A DNA stretch of 64,000 nucleotides from Actinomadura macra NBRC 14102 (GTDB taxonomy: Bacteria; Actinomycetota; Actinomycetes; Streptosporangiales; Streptosporangiaceae). The translations under genes were made by a program, and so were the position numbers. The notes beneath the pieces were generated by a model. It did not search any database and was not told where the DNA came from. It saw only the letters and a list, made by a program, of their open reading frames with translations. The stretch spans positions 177,115 through 241,114 of the forward strand of contig NZ_BCQT01000020.1 of the NCBI RefSeq assembly GCF_001552215.1, in the 5' to 3' direction. Shown here in pieces: positions 16,485-23,933 of the stretch; the first letter of the stretch is position 1, and each line of letters begins with the position of its first letter.

Positions 16485-18491
16485 GTGGCAGGGATCGCAG
16501 AGACGGTTCAGAGGACTACAGAACTCCGGAAGCCGCTGACAGCGCTGGTCAACAAAGGCTGCGTGCCGGTTGGTGGCATCTTCCGGCTCGACTACGACTC
16601 CGCCGTCGTTCTGACCGACGACTTCAAGAAACACAAGGCCGGAGGCGTGCCCCGCGGTGGATTCCTCCTCGCAGTTGCGGGCGAGAACACTGACTCTGGA
16701 TTCATACTTGAGGACCAGGAAGTCATCCTGCTCCGCGTGCGCGGCACCGCGCCGCTCCCTAACGAATCAGAGCTGATCCAGACGCGACTGGCGGTTGTTC
16801 GCGACGCTGGTGCATCGGGCGTGGGATTCGACGACGTTACCGACGTGCTCACCCGCAACGAGTTGCAGCAGTCTGCCTTCGACTGCGAGGTACTCGGGAC
16901 CTTTTACACCGAGACTGATGCCCGCGAAGCGCAGATTGAGTACGGCGCGGACCTTGACAACGTGGTCGTCTCGGCTCGCTACCAGGTCTTTCTTCCTTCG
17001 ACAGAGGTGCTGTCCTGGTTAGCGTCTTACCCTGAGCCCGTTGACAAGCGGGATGCCCTCACAGTCGGCAGGGTTCGTTTCGCCGCCACGCGTCGCAAGG
17101 CGTTGATGGCCGGGACCGACCAGGCTGACGTTCGCATCGACGTGTCAGACTTCATCGGCCGAAAGACTGCCGTGTTCGGCATGACGCGGACCGGGAAGTC
17201 AAACACCATCAAGACCCTGGTTACAGCCGTGCATCGCTACGGCTCGGAACATCAGCGCTCCATCGGGCAGCTCATCTTCGACCCTCAAGGCGAGTACGCT
17301 AACGTAAACAAGCAGGACGGCACTGGCCTTCGGCTGCTCGGCGATGACGACAGCACGGTTCGGATCTTCAAAGTAGAGCCTAACCCGGCGGATAGCCGAG
17401 AGAAGCCGCTGCGTATCAACTTCTATGATCGCGAAGTCCTGGACGCGGCATGGAGCCTGGTCAGCGAAGCAACCGCACCGGTTAACACCAATTATGGTAA
17501 GGACTTCCGGTCCGCGGTTCTCTCCGAGCCTGACCGGAACGATCGCAGTGCCTACACCCGCTGGGCCTGGGCGATGGTCGCCTTCTATGGACTGTTGGCG
17601 AAGTGTGGTTTCCAAGGAGGCTCGCTGCCACAGGACCTCATCGTCGTGGCGCAGGCAAACCCGATGAGTGCCTTTATAGCCGCCAACTCTGGCGCGGTTA
17701 CTCAGGCTGGTCGGCCCGGTAGCTACCGCGTGCAAACCCCTGCTGGCGCACTCGCACTTGCAGAATGGGTAGGCGAACGACCCGATGATTTTCCAAAATG
17801 GCACGAAAGGGAAAAGTGTCACTTCGTAGACATTTGGGGAGTCTACAAGTACACAGGCGTCACAGCCGCCATTCGAACCATCCGCGCCTTTCACGGGGCC
17901 CAGTCGGTTGGTGATGTCGGGGAGCACTTGTGGCAGGACATGCTCGCGGGACGGCTTGCGATCGTCGACCTTTCCAGCGGCAACGATCACGTCGCCAAGG
18001 TGATGTCGGAGCGCATCGTAACGCATCTGCTGAACCGAGCAAGCGAGCGGTTCCGCAATGACAACGACCCGGTCGACATGCAGATCATCGTCGAGGAGGC
18101 CCACAACCTGTTCGAGCGCGGCAGCCGCGACGTGGTTGACGACCCTTGGGTACGCTTGTCGAAAGAAGCCGCGAAGTATCGGATGGGACTGATCTACGCG
18201 ACACAGGAAGTTACCTCCGTCGACAAGCGGATCCTATCCAATACCTCGAACTGGCTGATCGCCCACCTTAACTCCGACCACGAGACCCGTGAACTGGCGC
18301 ACTACTACGACTTTAAAGTCTGGGTTCCCAGTATTATGCGGGCCGAGGATGTCGGCTTCGTTCGCATGAAGACGTATTCAGGGAAGTACATCGTCCCAGT
18401 GCAGATCGCGAAGTTCGACCACGCGATGGTCAACAACGCGCGAAAGGCCGCGGGCCTTGCGGTCGTTGACTTCCAGATCGAAGGCGAGTAG
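16485..18491 (+). CDS. herA: HerA-like hexameric DNA translocase (DUF87)
   Basis: 668 aa. The first about 100 residues look like a HAS-type beta-barrel (LVNKGCVPVGGIFRLDYDSA; GGFLLAVAGEN). The ATPase domain has Walker A FGMTRTGKSNTIKTLV (about 230-245), a QLIFDPQGEYANV segment as in HerA/FtsK proteins, Walker B MQIIVEEAHNLFERG (about 532-546) and the sensor-like IYATQEVTSVDKRILSNTSN. By family knowledge HerA forms a ring that pumps DNA for the NurA nuclease; here NurA follows 3 nt later. GTG 16485 is chosen for its GGAGGGG site. Base composition is visibly less GC-rich than neighbours. Confidence 0.9.
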   Translation: MAGIAETVQRTTELRKPLTALVNKGCVPVGGIFRLDYDSAVVLTDDFKKHKAGGVPRGGFLLAVAGENTDSGFILEDQEVILLRVRGTAPLPNESELIQTRLAVVRDAGASGVGFDDVTDVLTRNELQQSAFDCEVLGTFYTETDAREAQIEYGADLDNVVVSARYQVFLPSTEVLSWLASYPEPVDKRDALTVGRVRFAATRRKALMAGTDQADVRIDVSDFIGRKTAVFGMTRTGKSNTIKTLVTAVHRYGSEHQRSIGQLIFDPQGEYANVNKQDGTGLRLLGDDDSTVRIFKVEPNPADSREKPLRINFYDREVLDAAWSLVSEATAPVNTNYGKDFRSAVLSEPDRNDRSAYTRWAWAMVAFYGLLAKCGFQGGSLPQDLIVVAQANPMSAFIAANSGAVTQAGRPGSYRVQTPAGALALAEWVGERPDDFPKWHEREKCHFVDIWGVYKYTGVTAAIRTIRAFHGAQSVGDVGEHLWQDMLAGRLAIVDLSSGNDHVAKVMSERIVTHLLNRASERFRNDNDPVDMQIIVEEAHNLFERGSRDVVDDPWVRLSKEAAKYRMGLIYATQEVTSVDKRILSNTSNWLIAHLNSDHETRELAHYYDFKVWVPSIMRAEDVGFVRMKTYSGKYIVPVQIAKFDHAMVNNARKAAGLAVVDFQIEGE

Positions 18492-18494
18492 TCC

Positions 18495-19904
18495 ATGCCC
18501 TACGCCGGAGAAAAGGCTTCTCGCCTCGGGCATGTAGGCACCGTTCGCAACGAGGCGGTCAAAGCTGCCCTGCAACGCTGGACAATTACGAGCGCTCGCC
18601 CCAGCAGTAGGGACGACATCGATGGGCTATGCTCTCCACTCGAAGACCTGGCGCTGGTCGGCAACCTGGACGCTGTTGACTTCTCCATTACAGTGGACGG
18701 CTCGGATACCGAAGTTGAAACGACTCGCGATCATCCAACCGTGAAGGTCGGCTACCTCCGGATCGCGGGCTCGATGGTCCGCCTTGATGTCTTCCAAAAT
18801 CTCGCACAGGTAAGGTTCATCGATCCGCAGGAAGTCCGCCGATCCCACACCGAATACGCCTTCGACGTCGCGCTTCCCGGCTCTCAACTAGCTCGCCCAG
18901 GTATGAGCGGCGCCGAGACCTGGCGTACAGAGCTCGACGCATTCCTCCAGAGCTCACGCTTCGACTCAAGCACGACCATGACCCTCAGCGATGGTCTCCT
19001 CAACCTACACGGCACACGTGGGGCACCTGCAACTAAGATCGCACTCCGGGTGTGCCCAGGTTGCGAGCTCAAGGCATCGGATGAAACCACCCTCACAGTC
19101 ACCGCAACGGGTGGCACTTGCCCATCATGCAACGGGCAGCTCTACCTCGCGGATGTGCTCCGAACCCACGAGGAATACAATGTTGAAGGCTCGAATTTCA
19201 CACCCATGGGCCGCGTTATGACTGCCGCCGAGCGACTGATGTCTCTTTGCTACCTGAACTTCTTCGCCGACACTGCACCTGAGGTTCTCCGGCACACCAT
19301 CTTCATTACCGACGGGCCGCTTGCCTTGTTTGGTCCGCTGGCACCACTTAAACGCCGATTCCAAGAACACCTCGGCAATCTGAGTAGCTGGTGTGCGCAG
19401 CGCGACATCGTTGCCCCACTCATAGTAGGAATCGAGAAAACCGGTGCATTTGTCGAGCACGCTGAGCAGATCAAGGATCTAATCCCCACCGGGCACGTCA
19501 TGCGGCTTACCAACGACTACATCAACCGGATTTCCGGGAGACCAGCGAACAACCGCTACGGCATCGATGAGTTCTACGGTCGCCGCTTCATCTATCGAAC
19601 TCGCGCTGGGGACCCCTTGGTCATCACAGTCCTCCCTGCGCCTGGACATTCGCCGTACGAAGGAGGTGCCGAGGTCGAAGGTTGGGACGCCTATCCGACG
19701 CTTCGCCTGATCTGTGAGGTTCTCGACGCGCTCAGGACCCGCATGTACCAGCATGCAGTCGTACCCATCGCACTCGCGCACTCGGCGGCTGCGCTGCCAC
19801 TGGGGGTCGGACGATCTGTCCTGACGATGATGGCGCAGCAGAACGTCCCTGGGCTGAAGCTTGACATCCAAGCGGTGCAACCGCCGACCTACTTCAAAAA
19901 GTAG
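18495..19904 (+). CDS. nurA: NurA-like nuclease with inserted zinc ribbon
   Basis: 469 aa. NurA-like features are TVDGSD near residue 67 (first acidic residue), FITDGPLALFG at 271-280, LIVGIEKTGAFV at 309-320 (the family's Lys motif) and a C-terminal IALAHSAAALP. Between the halves lies a CPGC...CPSC four-cysteine cluster (187-190 and 209-212), probably a zinc ribbon not usual in archaeal NurA. NurA resects DNA (exo/endonuclease) when docked on HerA. ATG 18495 is 3 nt after HerA, with a GAAGGCGAG site in its end. No close family is remembered with exactly this build. Confidence 0.8.
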   Translation: MPYAGEKASRLGHVGTVRNEAVKAALQRWTITSARPSSRDDIDGLCSPLEDLALVGNLDAVDFSITVDGSDTEVETTRDHPTVKVGYLRIAGSMVRLDVFQNLAQVRFIDPQEVRRSHTEYAFDVALPGSQLARPGMSGAETWRTELDAFLQSSRFDSSTTMTLSDGLLNLHGTRGAPATKIALRVCPGCELKASDETTLTVTATGGTCPSCNGQLYLADVLRTHEEYNVEGSNFTPMGRVMTAAERLMSLCYLNFFADTAPEVLRHTIFITDGPLALFGPLAPLKRRFQEHLGNLSSWCAQRDIVAPLIVGIEKTGAFVEHAEQIKDLIPTGHVMRLTNDYINRISGRPANNRYGIDEFYGRRFIYRTRAGDPLVITVLPAPGHSPYEGGAEVEGWDAYPTLRLICEVLDALRTRMYQHAVVPIALAHSAAALPLGVGRSVLTMMAQQNVPGLKLDIQAVQPPTYFKK

Positions 19905-19950
19905 GCAGCATCGTGCGCCCAAACATCCGGCCATCCGGCAAGATACGATC

Positions 19951-21159
19951 ATGCCTACTCTGACCTCGCCGTCGGCCAACGTCGCTGCCAGCGAACTTGC
20001 TAGAGTCGCCGATCTCTTTGGCACTGGCGAGGCGATCAACGTCCAGGCTCGCCCCTTGGTTGAAGAGCTTGAACCCATCTCACATGTGCTGGCCCGCGGG
20101 CGCTACCAGTCGCCCCTGCGCTACCCAGGAGCCAAGTCGTCGCTCGCCCCTGTCATCGCACGTGTGATTACATCGGCAAAACAGTCGCGGGAGGTGCCTG
20201 AGATCAATCTCCTCGTTGAGCCCTTCGCCGGTGGCGCATCAGCATCACTGCGTATGGTTGGTGAGGGCATCGTCGACCGCATCCTCCTCGCAGATGCTGA
20301 CCCACTCGTCACCGCGTTCTGGCAGGCCGCCGCTGACGACACCGAGCGGCTCGTCGACCAAATGTATGATGAGTGGAATCGCTATGTACGTGACGGTGGA
20401 GAGGCGGCCGTCGAGCGATGGGACTATTGGCAGGCATGGAAGCCGCGGTCGAACATTACGGCCCGCAATCGTCGCCTGGCGGCCGCCATTAAATGTCTGT
20501 TCCTCAATCGGACCACTTTCTCGGGGATCTTGCACGGTAAGGCCGGCCCTCTTGGTGGACGTGCGCAGACCAGTGATTACCCGATCGGCTGCCGCTGGAA
20601 TCCCGACGCGATCGCTGAGCGACTCCGGTACGTCGGTCACCTCTATGATGTCGGTCGCCTCGTAGACGTGTGGCGCAAGGATTGGCGCCAAACCCTCGAC
20701 GACGTGCCCGAGCATTATCCGCAACTTCTACCGTCCAGGGTGGTTGCCTACCTCGACCCACCATACGTCGAGAAGTCGTCGGTCCTCTACCGAACCTCGT
20801 TTGACCCGCGAGGCGGTTATGGCGGCGACGGACTCGGCGCGTCCCGACCAAGTGACGACACTCTCCACCTAAGTCTCGCTGACTACCTGCGGACGAAGGC
20901 GCAGTTCCGGTGGTTGCTCAGCTATGACAGCTACCCGATGCTTACGCAAAGCGCGTGGCTGTACGCTCACAACCGCATGACCCCGTCCGCACTTGATCGT
21001 GAAGTGCTCGGTGTACGCAGTTGGCGCATTAGCAAGCGACTAGTAACCACGCGCTACTCTGCAGCTGGCCGCGTTGGGAAGCGGTCAGCCGACGAATTGT
21101 TGATCACGACGCTTCCACCAGCGACTGTCCCTTTGGACGAGCAACTACGCCTGCCGTGA
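19951..21159 (+). CDS. D12-class adenine-N6 DNA methyltransferase
   Basis: 402 aa. Motif order is Dam/D12: LRYPGAKSSLAPVI (about 54-67), SAM-binding VEPFAGGASASLRM (about 89-102), DADPLVTAFW, NRTTFSGI segment, and catalytic DPPY at about 269-272. The product would methylate adenine in a short target. It follows NurA by 46 nt on the same strand, pointing to a role in marking self DNA. ATG 19951 is taken; an upstream in-frame extension would run into the NurA gene. Composition is like herA/nurA. No restriction endonuclease of the classical type is adjacent. Confidence 0.85.
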   Translation: MPTLTSPSANVAASELARVADLFGTGEAINVQARPLVEELEPISHVLARGRYQSPLRYPGAKSSLAPVIARVITSAKQSREVPEINLLVEPFAGGASASLRMVGEGIVDRILLADADPLVTAFWQAAADDTERLVDQMYDEWNRYVRDGGEAAVERWDYWQAWKPRSNITARNRRLAAAIKCLFLNRTTFSGILHGKAGPLGGRAQTSDYPIGCRWNPDAIAERLRYVGHLYDVGRLVDVWRKDWRQTLDDVPEHYPQLLPSRVVAYLDPPYVEKSSVLYRTSFDPRGGYGGDGLGASRPSDDTLHLSLADYLRTKAQFRWLLSYDSYPMLTQSAWLYAHNRMTPSALDREVLGVRSWRISKRLVTTRYSAAGRVGKRSADELLITTLPPATVPLDEQLRLP

Positions 21160-21197
21160 ACTTGCAGGGGGCGCTCACGTGAGCCGCTCGCCGTCCC

Positions 21198-21294
21198 GGA
21201 GGGTACGTCCGCGCGAACGGCGAGACGTTGAGACAGACAGTCTCGCGCGGACGTGCCCTCCGGCTCGCGGGGGGCTGGGGGCCGCGAGGCCCCC
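21198..21294. terminator. Double hairpin after the HerA-NurA-MTase operon
   Basis: First hairpin: arms 21198-21216 and 21243-21261 (19 pairs, one G-T) with a 26-nt loop. Second: 21277-21283 with 21288-21294, a perfect 7-bp GC stem closed by a GCGA (GNRA) tetraloop. They begin 39 nt after the methylase stop and probably end its transcript; the GNRA loop would also make a stable 3' end. Confidence 0.65.
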
Positions 21295-21449
21295 GCTTCA
21301 CGCTCGATCAATTGCCCGGCGAAGTTTATCGAGTAAATCCGGACGATACGGGCGGGGGTTAAGACTCATATGTGGCGGCTGCGATTATTGTGCCTCGCTG
21401 CTGGGCAGAACGGCTCATGTACTATCTCTCCAACCATTGGAGGAACACG

Positions 21450-21764
21450 TTGCCGAAGTCCCACACTGAAATCCTGGTTCCAACCAACAAGCCAGGCTCC
21501 CCATGGAGTCGGCAGTGGCAGCTGATGTGCCCGGCATGTGGCATAGGCGAAGTTGAGAACATGGGTTATGCCCCGGACCATGAAGTTGTGACCGTGCATC
21601 CAGACCGAGATGACTACGACAGCCCTCTGGGGACGCGCGGCGGGTACGTTCGGGTAGATCTTGAATGCTCAGACGGCCACAGCTTCGCTTTGATTGTGGG
21701 CAACCACAAGGGAGCGGAGTACGTCGGGGTCGTACCTCGGGTTCAAGGGCAAGAGGACGCCTGA
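21450..21764 (+). CDS. Small CPxC protein, unknown function
   Basis: 104 aa. The segment WQLMCPACGIGEVENMGYAP followed by a LECSDGHSFALIVGNHKG stretch looks like a single zinc-binding unit. Similar proteins occur in actinobacterial mobile elements. TTG 21450 has GGAGGA 7 nt upstream (ttggaggaacacgttg), better than the ATG at 21417. It lies between the cargo operon and the leftward operon that ends at 22056. Confidence 0.6.
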   Translation: MPKSHTEILVPTNKPGSPWSRQWQLMCPACGIGEVENMGYAPDHEVVTVHPDRDDYDSPLGTRGGYVRVDLECSDGHSFALIVGNHKGAEYVGVVPRVQGQEDA

Positions 21765-21766
21765 GT

Positions 21767-21783
21767 GTCGCGGACCTCGCGAC
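21767..21783. terminator. Short hairpin after the CPxC gene
   Basis: gtcgcg-gacct-cgcgac forms a 6-bp stem immediately after the stop at 21764. The rest of the gap to 22056 is very GC-rich and shows no gene. Confidence 0.4.
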
Positions 21784-22055
21784 CCATGGACTATGTCGAG
21801 ATCCCAGTCTCGCCACAGCCTGGGCGGACGGGCGGCGCGGCGCGGCGGGACCGGACGGGACAGGCCGCATGCCCGGCGCGCCGGGGCGGGCGGCCGCCGG
21901 CGGCGCGGAGCGGCGCCCTTGAAGACGTACTGAAAGTACTCATCCGGGTCGGACGGCTTCGGATGATCTTGGTTCGGTCTACGGGACGGGCGGTGTCTGT
22001 GCTTGCTGTTCCGGCGGTGTGGTGGCACTAGGAGCGGGTCTGCGGGAGGCGGCTG

Positions 22056-22454
22056 TCAGGCTAGCTCGGTGTGGCGGACGTCGATGCCTGCGGTTATGAG
22101 GGCTGTGCGGATGTCGTTGAGGTGGCCTTGGCCGATGTTGTGGACTTTGCTGAGTTGCTGCTGGCGGCTCATGTTGATCAGGTCGCCTATGGTCTTCGGT
22201 CTGGCGGGGTCGATGCGTAAGGCGTTGGTGATCCTGGTGGACAGGTCCAGGCAGGAGATCGGGCAGCGTGTGGAGTGCTGGTCGTTGTCCGGGGGTGCTT
22301 CGGGGGCCGGGCTGGGCGTTCCGTCCAGGAGTGCTGTGCGGGTCGCGGTGGCTAGGAGGTTCACCAGGTCGGCGACCGTGCGCAGCCCTAGACAGCTCAC
22401 GGGGCATTGCATCGTGAGCCCTGTGGGGTGCGGGTGATGCTCGGCCTCGTTCAT
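22056..22454 (-). CDS. RNA polymerase alpha-CTD-like protein
   Basis: 132 aa. Residues 67-125 (ISCLDLSTRITNALR... TIGDLINMSRQQQLSKVHNIG...LNDIRTALITAGI) closely follow the alpha-CTD plan, including the helix-hairpin-helix NIG segment. A shortened first copy occurs at 16-35 (QCPVSCLGLRTVADLVNLL). The alpha-CTD binds UP elements and transcription activators; a free copy could act as a small DNA-binding regulator. ATG 22454 is chosen because it overlaps the preceding stop by 4 nt; ATGs at 22466 and 22472 are alternatives. Last gene of a four-gene operon. Confidence 0.7.
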   Translation of the reverse strand: MNEAEHHPHPTGLTMQCPVSCLGLRTVADLVNLLATATRTALLDGTPSPAPEAPPDNDQHSTRCPISCLDLSTRITNALRIDPARPKTIGDLINMSRQQQLSKVHNIGQGHLNDIRTALITAGIDVRHTELA

Positions 22455-22657
22455 CTGTGCCGCCATGGCCACGCCCTCGCGTTGATGATCTCTTCACGGA
22501 GTTGTCGGATGTCTGGGGCCGAGAGCAGGCGGGGGCCGTCGCGAAGGGGGACCATGGCCCACCACTCCCGGGTGTGCTGGCCGTACCAGGCTTGGACGTC
22601 GGGGAACTGCTGCGTGATGCCCTGGGCGGCTCGGTGCTCGTCAGCGTTGCCGTTCAT
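22451..22657 (-). CDS. Hypothetical protein, 68 aa
   Basis: A small protein (FPDVQAWYGQHTREWWAMVP, then LSAPDIRQLREEIINARAWP) rich in Trp. It overlaps both neighbours by 4 nt, which supports it strongly as a real translated gene in the leftward operon 23438-22056. Similar Trp-rich small proteins are common in actinobacteria without a known role. Confidence 0.65.
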   Translation of the reverse strand: MNGNADEHRAAQGITQQFPDVQAWYGQHTREWWAMVPLRDGPRLLSAPDIRQLREEIINARAWPWRHR

Positions 22658-23034
22658 GAGCGGTTGGCGCTTGCCTGGCTCGCCTTCTTGAGCCGTCGCC
22701 AGATGATGCGCTCGACTTCGGTCACTGCCTCTGCCAGGTCGGCGCAAGGGATAGGGACGGCGCTGCTGCGGGTGAGGTAGACCCATCCGCCGAAGTGGGT
22801 GGCCGTCAGCTCCTCGCTCGCCGGGGCGTGCCTGGTCGGACCGACGTGAAGCGTCACCGGGGACACCTCGAAGCGCCGTTTCGTGCGCCATCCTCGTGCC
22901 GCGAGTGCTTCGGCAAGGCGGTCCAAGTGCCACATCGCCAGCCGGTCATGACGGTCTCGCGTGATGAACCAGCGGACAAAGCGGCGGGCGCGGCGTCCCC
23001 AGTGCCGCACGGTCAGGGCGGACTCGTCGATCAT
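22654..23034 (-). CDS. Hypothetical protein, 126 aa
   Basis: Basic helical N-terminus (RRARRFVRWFITRDRHDR) followed by LDRLAEALAARGWRTKRRF and a beta-like middle. There is no motif I can name. The ATGA overlaps at both ends tie it to the operon. A role in control or maintenance of element 2 is possible only from position. Confidence 0.65.
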   Translation of the reverse strand: MIDESALTVRHWGRRARRFVRWFITRDRHDRLAMWHLDRLAEALAARGWRTKRRFEVSPVTLHVGPTRHAPASEELTATHFGGWVYLTRSSAVPIPCADLAEAVTEVERIIWRRLKKASQASANRS

Positions 23035-23438
23035 CGGCCGTTCGATTCGGTGAGCGCGAGGACGTGTCGGATGCGGTCGGCGGCGTGCTGGGTGTCCCAG
23101 AGCGGGCAGAGTGGTTCAAGCTCGGGCTCTGACTTGCGGGTCGGGCCTGACCAGACCCAGTGCCACCACAGTTCGCCGGCGGGGCCGTGCGGGCGGCACC
23201 TGACCTCTTGCCGTAGGCCGGGGCTCATCAACTGACCAAGGGTGTTGTCGGGTGCTGGTTCCCCGTGCGGGTTCGCGGCCATGACCGCGCCGTGTCCCCA
23301 TGCCTTGGCCGCTAGACCATGCTGGTCCAGAGCGGCTATCAGGGAGAGGGCTGCGTCTCGCCACTCGCGTTGATCGCTCGACGGATGGGGCCATGCGTCG
23401 GCTGCGTCTTGTCTCGGGGCGTCTTGGGGAGCAGACAT
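23031..23438 (-). CDS. Hypothetical protein, 135 aa
   Basis: First gene of the leftward four-gene operon. The central block ALSLIAALDQHGLAAKAWGH and a Trp-rich ELWWHWVWSGPTRKSEPE segment are visible; the C-terminus is helical (AADRIRHVLALTESNG). Family not recognised. It starts 186 bp from the divergent ABM-domain gene and shares its control region containing AAGTAC repeats. Confidence 0.65.
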   Translation of the reverse strand: MSAPQDAPRQDAADAWPHPSSDQREWRDAALSLIAALDQHGLAAKAWGHGAVMAANPHGEPAPDNTLGQLMSPGLRQEVRCRPHGPAGELWWHWVWSGPTRKSEPELEPLCPLWDTQHAADRIRHVLALTESNGR

Positions 23439-23530
23439 TGAGGTCCCTTCGGACGGGTCCTATCAGGTGATGGGTGACCTGCTCGCGGTGATCTTGCTGG
23501 TCAGAGCCAGGTCTCCGTGATTGATATTCA

Positions 23531-23556
23531 AAGTACGGGTACAGTACTTCAAGTAC
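23531..23556. promoter_or_regulatory. AGTAC repeat cluster (operator 1)
   Basis: aagtac (23531-23536), gggtac, agtact (23543-23548) and aagtac (23551-23556) are packed within 26 bp. They lie in the divergent region between the leftward operon and the ABM/XRE genes. The same AGTACT motif clusters again just after the XRE gene. It is the probable binding site of the XRE regulator at 23930. Confidence 0.6.
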
Positions 23557-23624
23557 AAGTCACTTCGCGTATTGCGTCGCACAATATGTACTGATCTCGT
23601 AGAGATCCACAGAGGAGGGTGCCG

Positions 23625-23933
23625 ATGTTCGGCTTGATGGTTCGGTTCACCTGCAAGGATGAAGACAGCGCCGAGGCGTTCGATCGGCTGGTGGCCGAGA
23701 CGATCGGGAAGATCGAGACGGAGGAGCCGGGCACGCTGGTGTACGCGGTACACGGCGTTGACGGGCAGCCGCTACAGCGGATCTTCTACGAGCTGTACCG
23801 GGACCGGTCGGCCTTCGACGCACACGAGGAACAAGAGCACGTTCGGCGGTTCCTCGGCGCACGCGACGAGCTGCTCGCTTCGGTAGAAGTCGACTGGCTG
23901 AACCTTCATGCGGGCAAGGGGACGACCGGGTGA
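23625..23933 (+). CDS. Antibiotic biosynthesis monooxygenase (ABM) domain protein
   Basis: 102 aa, a single dimeric alpha-beta-barrel domain: MFGLMVRFTCKDEDSAEAF, PGTLVYAVHGVDG, IFYELYRDRSAFDAH and EHVRRF are all typical ABM blocks. Substrate is unknown; on such elements it may act as a sensor or binding partner. ATG 23625 has a GGAGG 6 nt upstream; a GTG 6 nt earlier is less well placed. It overlaps the XRE gene by 4 nt, so the two are coupled. Confidence 0.8.
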   Translation: MFGLMVRFTCKDEDSAEAFDRLVAETIGKIETEEPGTLVYAVHGVDGQPLQRIFYELYRDRSAFDAHEEQEHVRRFLGARDELLASVEVDWLNLHAGKGTTG

